64,000 nucleotides of DNA, from the NCBI GenBank assembly GCA_023376005.1, contig CM042157.1, positions 92,127,849-92,191,848 of the forward strand, read 5' to 3'. The notes under the pieces were generated by a model. The model searched no databases. It was not told the origin of the DNA and saw nothing but the letters and a program-made list of their open reading frames with translations. Positions 38,701 to 46,140 of this stretch are shown one piece after another. The first letter of the stretch is position 1; every line of letters begins with the position of its first letter. A program made the position numbers and the translations under genes. Origin of the DNA: Doryteuthis pealeii. Lineage: Eukaryota > Mollusca > Cephalopoda > Myopsida > Loliginidae.

Positions 38701-41700
38701 CAATTTTGTGAATTGGCCGTTCCATAATAGATAATGGCTTGTTTCTTCTTGTTGTTGTTGATGTATTTGTGAATTGGATTCATTAAATATTTTTAAGCAT
38801 TCCTCATATGGATCATTTTCTGAAAGATCAGTATCTCCAAAGATAACATTCAATTCATCATCATCATCCGAGAGACCAGTACTTTCATCACTTGGCCTTC
38901 CTTGCTCCATATAGGAATCATTCCTGGGTGTAGCAGCACAATTTGCCAAGGGGACAGGTGATGTTGTGGCATTGTGGGTTGAATAGAGTCCCTGAATGCG
39001 ATTAGAGAAAATGCTGGTGTAGCCCCAGGCAGGATTATCGTCAACTGCTGCCATCGCAGGTACCTCGTGTTGTGGTACAAAATGGGGATTAGGTAAAATG
39101 TTGGTGTAGCCCCAGGCAGGATTATCGTCAACTGCTGCCATCGCAGGTACCTTGTGTTGTGGTACAGAATGGGAATTAGGGAGAATGTTGGTGTAGCTCC
39201 AGGCAGGATTATCGTCAACTGCTGCCATCGCAGGTACCTCGTGTTGTGGTACAAAATGGGGATTAGGTAAAATGTTGGTGTAGCCCCAGGCAGGATTATC
39301 GTCAACTGCTGCCATCGCAGGTACCTTGTGTTGTGGTACAGAATGGGAATTAGGGAGAATGTTGGTGTAGCTCCAGGCAGGATTATCGTCAACTGCTGCC
39401 ATCGCAGGTACCTCGTGTTGTGGTACAAATGGGGATTAGGTAAAATGTTGGTGTAGCTCCAGGCAGGATTATCGTCAACTGCTGCCATCGCAGGTACCTT
39501 GTGTTGTGGTACAGAATGGGAATTAGGAGAATGTTGGTGTAGCTCCAGGCAGGATTATCGTCAACTGCTGCCATCGCAGGTACCTCGTGTTGTGGTACAA
39601 AATGGGATTAGGTAAAATGTTGGTGTAGCCCCAGGCAGGATTATCGTCAACTGCTGCCATCGCAGGTACCTCGTGGTGTGGTACAAAATGGGGTGTGTCT
39701 GGGTTCAGGGTAGCTCCAAAAGTATCCAGGTCAATTTCGACTTCTCCAACAGTGTAGTCAGTCTTGTACGATGTCGATTCTGTTGCTGAAGGTGGTCCAC
39801 TGTCATGGCCAGGATCAAGTTCAGCTATATCTATTTGTAATCCCAAACATTCACTCACTTGTTTGTCGGTGTCAACCTCTGCTGGTAATTGCACCGTTGT
39901 CGAGCTTGGACTTTGCACGCTCTCCAGAGCATCCAACTTCGCCTGAGTGACGTCGATTCGCATCTGTGACCTCACCTTCTCCAAATCGGCCCTATGCCTT
40001 GCCTCCACTTCCAGATACTTCAATTTCGCCCTGAGGGCAACAGCCTCAACCTTTGCCTCAAAGGATCATTGAGACAGGTGAGACGACCGAGAAGTTCTTG
40101 ATAAATGGCCTTTTGCTGTTCTGCTGGAGCCTCTGGAGGCCAAGTATTGTAGGTGAGAAGAGATTTGTTTTGCTATTTCATAGTGTTCTTTATCTATCTC
40201 GTCATACCTACTATGCAATTCTCCAAAGGCCTTCTTGTCGTCCACCCTTCCCTGGTTGTCATTGAGGTGGGTGCTCAGTCTTGTATATGTAGCCTCCAGT
40301 TCCTTTTTTGCATTCTCTAAGTCGCTGTGACCGCTCCTTATTTCCACTGTGTCTGTCGAATCCGACAAGAGCTCTTGGATGGAAACAGCCTGACTACTCC
40401 ACTTGGTGACGTATGCCCTGAAGTCCTTAGTAAGGGTTTTCAAGTTATCCGTCATTCTCCGGGCACTACCACTTTGGGACAAGTCTTCCTCATGCTGCTG
40501 ACCTTCCATTTTTGCTTGTTTGGCGCTCCAAACATTAATAAAGCCTCGCACGGAGAAGCCTAAACTCAGTCCAAAAATAAAGAACTAACGGGCAGGCACA
40601 AAACACACACACAAAAAAAACGTTGACACCAAACTAAATAAACAGGACGTAGAGGTTGACAAAAAGGTAGACAAACATGCAAAAACTTTCAATTAAACAT
40701 GTAAACAAAGTTACAACTTAGGTAACTGAAAGGGAAAAAATGGTGCGCATGTGTGCGCCAAAATATTTCCAGGTGAGTAGGTATTTACCCAACCCATTCA
40801 CACACAGGTAGGATGTGATACAAGGTAGTAAGTATGGGGCATCAAGCAAAGATCAAACTCACTATTCAGTTGCAATGGATCTGCAAGTGTGGCTTGCTGA
40901 CCATCTGTTGTGGACTATCCTGTCTTATCTATTCTTAGAGAATAAATGAACTGGGCCAAAACTATTTGTGTAGTGCTGTTTAGAGCAGTTGGCAGATCAT
41001 TATGAGAACCGTCTACTTAAGACCTCAATTCTTAGCTCTCTGTTGCAAAGTACTTTATTGTTAGTGAGAACACTTATTTGGATGTATTAGTATACAACAC
41101 CATTACACTATGATGGGAAGCCCTATTTATCCAACCTGATTGACATAAGTAGAATGTGACACAAATTTGCAGGTGTGGGACATCCAGTGAGGTTTGAGCT
41201 CACTATTTAGTAGTAATGAAACAGCAAGTCTAGCTTGCTAGCCATTACACCAAAATGGGATATCCAAGTGAGTATGTTTGAAGAATGAATCAAACTCTGC
41301 TTTAGATAACTGAATATTTTGGAGGCTCAACACAGGTTTTTTTTAAAAATCATTTTAAGACATCTGTTATTTCTTTATAAGTAGAGTGATCTACCCCCTG
41401 TGTGTAGTCTGAATAGAGTGATCTGCCCTTGAGAGAATGGGTATAAATAAAGAGCTGGTAAGCAGCCATTTGCACGTCTACTGACGTTTGAACTGCTAAC
41501 CATGTCTTCTGTACTTTATACTACCCAATAGATATTAATATTTATTGAACAGGAAAATTATTCCCTTTACTATTTTATTTTTTCTCTTTGCAGCTACAAA
41601 CATGTAAACTCCTTGAGTTAATGAAAGAGTTATTGGAACAGAATGATGAAAAGATTCAAGAGCTTGCCCTGAATATCATGTTGACCATGTTACTGGATAA

Positions 41701-41872
41701 TACAATTCTAACTCGTCTTTCTTTATCCTTAAGCGATTTAAGGACCATTATGCAAAATCTAAGTCGTTGTGAAAATTTCATTATAAAAACTAATTGTGAA
41801 AGTGTTTTGAAGCTAATCAACAGTGACTGGTTAAAAGAAATACCCGACTGTGGGCTTAACACAGAAAATTAG
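26150..41872 (+). CDS. Armadillo-like repeat protein, seven coding exons
   Basis: Best host gene in the window. Coding parts are 26185-26359, 28838-28962, 30979-31056, 33061-33152, 35581-35692, 37872-38005 and 41594-41872. All junctions have AG/GT borders, and phases join cleanly except between the fourth and fifth exons. The exons total 995 nt, about 331 residues. The protein is almost all amphipathic helix with Leu/Ile spacing like ARM/HEAT repeats (IWLSLGLIYGILLN, SSIMLLSHLVDDNKNE, LALNIMLTMLLDN). The segment HGFTLEELLSAVGNLAKN resembles the ARM part of ARM-TIR proteins common in molluscs, but no TIR domain follows; the frame ends at 41872 after a helical tail. It is probably cytosolic, with no signal peptide or membrane span. 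Function is unknown. The phase break implies an unseen short exon or a one-base consensus error in 33061-35692. Confidence 0.8.
27318..27880. repeat. Dispersed repeat, about 0.5 kb
   Basis: Shares an ordered series of words with 35148-35515: GATGGGA.CCTAACA, CCAGAATT, CTCAGCCACTGCCTTCTA, GACATGACCAGCCG-like and CTGCTACCAAGATCC-like. The two copies are diverged, and I do not recognise a named family. Its end resembles the C-rich repeat at 22540-22620. Confidence 0.6.
28480..28660 (+). mobile_element. LINE reverse transcriptase fragment (YADD box)
   Basis: NYADDLALLENTPVQAKSLL followed by NSLEKAE matches the catalytic box and downstream helix of a non-LTR reverse transcriptase. Only about 50 codons are recognisable before the frame loses similarity in a CAG-rich stretch. 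It lies 180 bp before coding exon 2 of the host gene. The C-terminal end of the same kind of LINE is at 30390-30760. Confidence 0.75.
28838..28962 (+). CDS. Armadillo-like gene, coding exon 2
   Basis: 125 nt between ATTTCAG and GTAAGT. It completes the split codon from exon 1 and encodes KKMLDDLKYENENIEIWLSL and onward to LDAVLCS, ending in phase 0. Confidence 0.8.
29705..30000 (+). mobile_element. tRNA-derived SINE
   Basis: A-box-like GTGTAATGGTTATCAT at about 29718 and B-box-like GTTCAAATATT at 29761, spaced as in a tRNA gene. The acceptor stem is not preserved and an unrelated tail follows, so this is a SINE and not a tRNA gene. The tail ends near CATGTGGAGGGGTTGG, a phrase found again at 50415. 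Confidence 0.65.
30390..30760 (+). pseudogene. LINE ORF2 C-terminal fragment
   Basis: Plus-strand pieces in changing frames follow the C-terminal layout of a common LINE: KLDENYTRILHANLNKSWKQ (30425-30485), RHWKSHNRLISDIFLW (about 30550-30595) and a final stretch like EDLPxAxxxRNxWxERVMG (about 30667-30725). The 99-codon minus-strand open frame over this region is its antisense shadow. Stops and frameshifts make it inactive. Confidence 0.72.
30979..31056 (+). CDS. Armadillo-like gene, coding exon 3
   Basis: 78 nt, exactly 26 codons, between TTTTTCAG and GTAAAT. The peptide is helical (VVEFAKTLCCYIEALPEKSE). Confidence 0.78.
31870..32060 (-). pseudogene. Retroelement pol C-terminal fragment (VGCRGF type)
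   Basis: The minus strand reads KGWVSYILPIEIGCRGFLAS, matching the conserved endonuclease-like tail (PVEVGCRGF) of a widespread retroelement pol. The same tail, from a more complete copy, is at 36368-36830. It is truncated on both sides. Confidence 0.6.
32285..32890. mobile_element. Palindromic element, about 600 bp
   Basis: Two arms of about 265 bp (from TAATATAGTGAAAAATTG at about 32281 to its inverted copy ending at 32888) flank a TG/CA-rich centre near 32555-32610. The arms match almost perfectly apart from a few substitutions and small indels. No coding capacity. The arms contain a CTGAAGA - hairpin - GAAA signature. It looks like a head-to-head pair of a small retroelement end or a MITE. 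Confidence 0.75.
33061..33152 (+). CDS. Armadillo-like gene, coding exon 4
   Basis: 92 nt between CTTTTTCAG and GTAAGT, encoding IFKILGLSVGTLSNISRVFL and SKKNVEAVW plus two bases. Joining these to the next exon shifts the frame into a stop after six codons, so a 1 mod 3 segment seems to be missing downstream, or one base is wrong. Confidence 0.72.
33515..33790 (+). pseudogene. Gypsy pol fragment (RT connection)
   Basis: IKNFPIPKNITDARSWFGLV then NQVA, followed by a stop, is the RT-to-RNase H connection of a Gypsy element (pattern FPxPKNxTDxRSWFGLVNQVA). Only about 60 codons remain. It is a different fragment from the element at 8037-19092, on the opposite strand. Confidence 0.75.
33890..34205. 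repeat. Imperfect direct repeat of about 180 bp
   Basis: Two copies of a segment with AAAATATTTACATTTACTTG, then a G-run, then TCACTTTCTTATCGC-like words and TTCAAAC.GCTAA. Inverted relatives of the same words appear at 47830-47960. Confidence 0.6.
35148..35515. repeat. Dispersed repeat, second copy
   Basis: Diverged relative of 27318-27880, in the same orientation. It begins GATGGGAGCCTAACAGGTAC and ends near CTGCTACCAAGATTCC. Confidence 0.6.
35581..35692 (+). CDS. Armadillo-like gene, coding exon 5
   Basis: 112 nt between TTTAATCAG and GTAAGT, read in phase 0 from TGG as WLIPMLSIKTDDINISSIML then LSHLVDDNKNEVLLDDI. The other phases hit stops. The end phase matches exon 6 exactly. Confidence 0.78.
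36368..36830 (-). pseudogene. Retroelement pol C-terminal fragment
   Basis: The minus strand reads RPDIVIWSVNQKKVFIVELT, VPFEENLDWAHQRKLEKYED, then a CRGF block (VKCRGFITNS) and a terminal SxLGLS. This is the conserved C-terminal nuclease-like region of a retroelement pol frequent in molluscs. An in-frame stop just before RPDIV separates an upstream part (about 36650-36830). It is inactive. Confidence 0.72.
36822..36950 (+). mobile_element. tRNA-derived SINE fragment
   Basis: Plus-strand A-box-like GTGATGGTTAGCAAGTCAG and B-box-like GAGTTCGTTTCTCACTGG, then TGGGTGCCCCATACTTATGA; same family as 23205-23505 but opposite orientation. It begins immediately after the pol fragment. Confidence 0.65.
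37872..38005 (+). CDS. Armadillo-like gene, coding exon 6
   Basis: 134 nt between TTTTCAG and GTAAAT. It encodes GNIGEIVQFIKDASKSKDHR followed by the conserved-looking GFTLEELLSAVGNLAKN, ending in phase 0. Confidence 0.82.
38494..40560 (-). pseudogene. Gag-like retroelement protein with 29-residue tandem repeats
   Basis: The minus-strand frame from about 40551 starts with a charged coiled-coil region (FRAYVTKWSSQAVSIQELLS, then Glu/Lys-rich helices), crosses an in-frame TGA at 40066 and continues through ALRAKLKYLEVEARHRADLE to an acidic region. It then enters about seven copies of a 29-residue repeat (MAAVDDNPAW...), an acidic Ser/Asp-rich part (LSDDDDELNVIFGDTD) and a Gln-rich end. The coiled-coil layout resembles Gag of BEL/Pao-type elements (inference). 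Frame changes occur within the repeats near 39430 and 39530. No protease, RT or integrase is nearby, and it lies antisense in an intron. Confidence 0.6.
39040..39680 (-). repeat. 87-bp coding tandem repeat
   Basis: About seven units of 87 bp, each starting at a CAT (minus-strand ATG). Two unit types alternate: one encodes a WGYTNILPNPHFVPQHEVPA-like end, the other WSYTNILPNSHSVPQHKVPA, giving a 174-bp higher-order period. One-base losses in at least three units break the frame. Confidence 0.88.
40755..40925 (-). mobile_element. tRNA-derived SINE fragment
   Basis: The minus strand shows the A-box-like region near 40880-40915 and B-box-like TTTGATCTTTGCTTG near 40850, then the family body word ACATCCTACC around 40805. 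Confidence 0.55.
41120..41262 (-). mobile_element. tRNA-derived SINE fragment
   Basis: The minus strand has TGTAATGGCTAGCAAGCTAG (A-box-like, about 41230-41250) and GAGCTCAAACCTCACTGG (B-box-like, about 41185-41203). Same family as 23205-23505. Confidence 0.62.
41594..41872 (+). CDS. Armadillo-like gene, terminal coding exon
   Basis: 279 nt from the acceptor TTTGCAG to a TAG stop, 92 residues. It is Leu-rich helical sequence (LLELMKELLEQNDEKIQELA) ending in the polar tail DCGLNTEN. An AATAAA at 42224-42229 could end the transcript. Confidence 0.82.
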   Translation, partial: LQTCKLLELMKELLEQNDEKIQELALNIMLTMLLDNTILTRLSLSLSDLRTIMQNLSRCENFIIKTNCESVLKLINSDWLKEIPDCGLNTEN

Positions 41873-42640
41873 AAGCTTCATAAACGTCTATATTTCGGAA
41901 AATGCTCCCTGTACAGAAAATATATATGCTTTTCTTCTGGTCACACTACAATAACTGCTGTTTCTAAGGAATGATTTTCAACTGTATTCACATGTCAAAC
42001 TGTCTAGGGTTATTTTATGCCAAGAGTTTAGGAAATCACATTCATATTTACATTTTGTAGAGATTTTTATTTTTTTTATTTTTTAAAGATTTTGCACATA
42101 GCTATATATCAAGTATTCTTGTCTAATCTATTAATAATGGAGATTTGCTTCTGGTTTTTGTCTGTAACAAAAACTACGTCACTGCTTACGTCAATATACC
42201 CGTCATAAATCGTCATAACATAGAATAAACACACTCAAAATTTGAGCATGCAACATTAGACAGTACTCATTGTTTTTTAAAACAAGTTTTAATAGATACA
42301 TCCCCAGTATCATATATTTATATATATAGTTTGTTTTATTTTAATAGATATTCCAAGTTAATAGAACTTAGTTTCGACTTCAAATTATTTTATTTTTTTT
42401 ACTCCTTTAATAAATTTGATGGATTCATGATTTATGGTTCAAACTCTCCAACATTTAATTTTTAACTTCCACCACCTCAAGCAATATCTTTCAAAAATGT
42501 ATTTTTACATCGCCCAGAGGGTGTTTTTTATTTTGCTAGTCCTTATAATTTGCACAGTTATATGATATCAAATATTCCTATCTAATCATAATGATTTACA
42601 CACAGTTGAATGATTTTGAGTATTCCTATGTAATAAGTTA
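41873..42640 (+). other. 3' UTR and downstream flank of the armadillo-like gene
   Basis: AATAAA at 42224-42229 is a plausible poly(A) signal. Fragments of the 48-bp repeat words (ATATCAAGTATTC...CTATCTAAT) occur at 42095-42130 and 42540-42630, and a Helitron-like 5' end (ATAATGGAGATTTG) at about 42135. Confidence 0.55.
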
Positions 42641-42900
42641 GTAAAGTAGGTGAAGTGGTCTATTGTTGATATCAGCCTGACAGCTAGGGAGTCTATTCAC
42701 TTTTCACCAAGGAGATTGCTTTTGGTTCTGTGGGGGTGGGGGTGGGGTTGGGGTACCACATCTATTATCAGCTCCCCATTTTATTGCCCCAAGCTAAGCT
42801 GTACTACTCATGTGCTGAGTTGGCAAGGGCGGGTATCAGATACTCTACTGATTGAGCTAGACCAACCCAATTTTGATTATCAGATGAAGTTTAATGTCAT
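42640..42900 (-). mobile_element. tRNA-derived SINE
   Basis: On the minus strand TAGCTCAATCAGTAGAGTA (about 42843-42861) is a near-perfect tRNA A box, and the body ends near GAATAGACTCCCTAGC. Body phrases recur at 44975-45055 and 50530-50700, showing a second SINE family distinct from 23205-23505. Confidence 0.65.
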
Positions 42901-43457
42901 ACACAGGACACTGTTTTTCTTATTATTATTTTGAAAGAAATTTTCTTTAAAAAACAAAAATGTGTTATACCTTGATGTACTTGTTATATTTTCAGTAAAA
43001 TGTTTATATGTAGTATTAAATTAAAGATGAAATGAATAGACTGCTTACAAATTGTTCCAAAAAGGTTATCTATTTTGAAATAAAATGTTTTATATTGTTC
43101 TAAAACATTAAATAAACTGTTTGAAGCTGGTATTAAAAACAGGGCATAGATATTGACTATTGTATACATACCACACGTTCAGAAAGGAACTACAAAATAA
43201 GTTACAATTTAATTTTTTATATTTTTATATTATTGATTTTTTCTTTTTAATCTTAAAACAATTGTATAGGTAATATTGTAAATAGAAAGAAAAAAAATAA
43301 TGGCATGGAGAAAAAAAAATAGCAAAATAATGTTTGGTAAATATAGATAATTAGGGAGTATGTTTTATTTTAAAAAAATGATATTCTATAATTTTTAAAA
43401 ACAATTAACTTTTGAAAAAAAATATCCAAAATATCTTTCCTACATTTTCCCTTCTTT

Positions 43458-44076
43458 TCGCAATTATAATGGAGATTGTGTGTTTGTCTGTAACCAAAAC
43501 TATATCCCTACTCAAGTTACAATTCATTACTTATTTATGTCACATTCTCCATGATTTTATTTTTATTTAAACCTCAATTATTGATAAAAGTATTATACAT
43601 TATCTATACTGTTGGCTATATCTACATAGTAATAACATGCAATTGTATTTATATATACAACACAATAGTTGTTTGCAGTGACAATGGGAAGGCTAAATTG
43701 CATATCAATACTAAAAATTTGATTTTAATAAATATGTGCTTGGTATTATTGATTTCCAATTGTTTGGTTCTATCTTAATGAATATGAGCAAAATTCTCGC
43801 AGATAAATCTTAAAAGAAATCAATTAACAAGAAGAAATAACTGTAATTTTATTCTTTACTTCCTAATTTGATTAAATTGTTAAATTAGGAAAATTTCGAA
43901 ATGAAAATGGGGTTGATTGTAGAGTAAGTTTCAGTTGTTCTATTTTCCAATTATACCCCCCCCCCGTTTCAAATCTTTTCATCTGCATTCTTATTTAGTT
44001 TCGTTAGCTTAATTTAATATATTTTATTACATTAAAACTTAAATACTTGCACCCGGAGGGTGCATATATTTCCTTG
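43458..44076 (+). mobile_element. Non-autonomous Helitron-like element, copy 1
   Basis: The 5' part begins near AATTATAATGGAGATTGTG. The 3' end has the hairpin GCACCCGGAGGGTGC at about 44050-44063, then TTTCCTTGT where better copies have TTTGCTAGT. Length is about 620 bp. No coding capacity. Confidence 0.7.
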
Positions 44077-44107
<31 letters not shown>

Positions 44108-44935
44108 TGGTTTGTTGGTTGGTTTTGAAGGCTGTCACAATGCGAGTGTAAAGAAAAAAGAAGGTAACTATGATGTTTTTTGTTAACCTGTCATTTATTT
44201 CTCAATATTTCGGGAAGAAACCCCCATCCTCAGAAGAACACTGGAACTGAAGTTGTCTTAGCGGCTGCTACATTCGTTCTGTCTTGGGTCTTCCAAATTC
44301 TGTGTGTGTATGTGTATGGTTGGGGTGCTTGCTTATGTGTGTGTTTGTGTGTATAAGTGTGTGTGTGCGCGTGCTTGTGTGTGTAAATGTAAGCGTATGT
44401 GTGTGTGCGTGGTGCTTATGTCTGTGTGTCTGTACGCTTACATTTACACACACAAGCACGCGCACACACACACTTATACACACAATCTTAGCCCTGAAGA
44501 GCACTAAGTAAAGAGTAAAATGATAAAAATCATAGCAAGTAAACAAATAAATCAAACGCAGTGATTTTGTTGCGCATATCAAAAATATATTTTGAGTAAA
44601 AATTCCTTTCAAAGTTTATAACAATGAGTTTGAATTATGACTTGGTATGAAAATCCAAAACAAAACATTTGTGCGAATTTCAATTGTGTTTTGAAATTTA
44701 ACAATAAGTTAAACAAATGAAAAGTACAAATTCCCAAATTATTCGGAATTATCAATTCAAGCAAAAAAATGTGGATTGTTCAAATGCAGAACAAAGGAAT
44801 AAAATTAACCAGTAAAGATTAATTATTTCCTGAGGTGGAAATCATTTCAAACACCCAAATCATAAGAGACAGAATAAGTCCCAAAGGATACAAGTGGTTA
44901 GATCGAAATCAATTACTGCTAGATATTGATTACAT
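44077..44935. other. Spacer with TA and TG/CA hairpin repeats
   Basis: (TA)n at 44079-44107, a CTGAGGA/GAAA signature at 44208-44233 (minus strand), a perfect TG/CA stem at 44347-44483 and then A+T-rich sequence. Open frames here are microsatellite products. Confidence 0.65.
44347..44483. repeat. TG/CA inverted repeat
   Basis: The left arm GTGTGTATAAGTGTGTGTGT and onward to AAATGTAAGCGTA (44347-44397) is the exact inverse of the right arm (44432-44483), with a loop of about 34 bp. Confidence 0.85.
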
Positions 44936-45282
44936 GCTAAGAGTACTCTCCCAATGACACTTCTCTTGACCAGCGAAGGAGTCTATCCCCTTTTCACTAG
45001 CACTAGACCAAGGAGATTGCTTTTGTGTCTAAGGTGGGTTGCCACACCTTGATGTACTTGTTCTATTATCATTAAAATGTTTGTATGTAGTTTAAATTTA
45101 AAGATGAATTGAATAGACTGCTTACAAATTGTTCAAAAAAGGTTATTTTTAAAAAATAAAATATTTTATATTGTTCTAAAACATTAAATAAATTGTTTGC
45201 AGCTGGTATTAAAAACGAGCCATAGATATTGACTATTGTATACATAACTCACATTCAGAAAGGGACTACAAAATCAATGCAC

Positions 45283-46140
45283 ACAGTTGAATGAGTTCAA
45301 GTATTTCTATCTAATACTAATAATTTGCACACAGTTATATGATATCAAGTATTCCTATCTGATACGAATAATTTGGACACAGTTGAATGATTTCAAGTAT
45401 TCCTATCTAATTCTAATAATTTGCACACAGTTGAATGATTTCAAGTATTCCTATCTGATACTAATAATTTGGACACAGTTGAATGATTTCAAGTATTCCT
45501 ATCTGATACTAATAATTTTCACACAGTTATATGATATCAAGTATTCTATCTAATACGCACAAGTTATATTATTCACACAGTTATATGATATCAAGTTTCC
45601 TATCTGATACTAATAATTTTCACACAGTTATATGATATCAAGTATTCCTATCTGATACTAATAATTTTCACACAGTTATATGATATCAAGTATTCCTATC
45701 TGATACTAATAATTTTACACAGTTATATGATATCAAGTATTCCTATCTGATACTAATAATTTGGACACAGTTATATGATATCAAGTATTCCTATCTGATA
45801 CTAATAATTTTCACACAGTTATATGATATCAAGTATTTCTATTTAATACTAATAATTTTCACACAGTTATATGATATCAAGTATTCCTATCTGATACTAA
45901 TAATTTTCACACAATATGATATCAAGTATTCCTATCTGATACTAATAATTTCACACAGTTATATGATATCAAGTATTCCTATCTGATACTAATAATTTTC
46001 ACACAGTTATATGATATCAAGTATTCCTATCTGATACTAATAATTTTCACACAGTTATATGATATCAAGTATTCCTATCTGATACTAATAATTTTCACAC
46101 AGTTATATGATATCAAGTATTCCTATCTGATACTAATAAT
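45283..46140 (+). repeat. 48-bp tandem array
   Basis: About 18 units of 48 bp (ATGATATCAAGTATTCCTAT + CTGATACTAATAATTTTCAC + ACAGTTAT). Early units have ATTTGGACACAGTTGAATGA variants and later units are nearly uniform. Single units or pairs also lie outside the array at 42095-42130, 42540-42630 and 46540-46670, as if the array once spanned, or seeded, a wider region. Confidence 0.93.

Larger units (their letters stand above)
38006..41593 (+). other. Intron 6 of the armadillo-like gene
   Basis: 3.6 kb, with a Gag-like minus-strand pseudogene at 38494-40560 and two SINEs near its 3' end. An LTR-like stretch (TGTGACAGCC..., with antisense TTTATT) is possible at 38236-38450, but no partner was found. 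Confidence 0.6.

Noticed and set aside
44268..44612. Open frames rich in Cys-Val or His-Thr
   Set aside because: Translations of TG/CA repeats, open on both strands.
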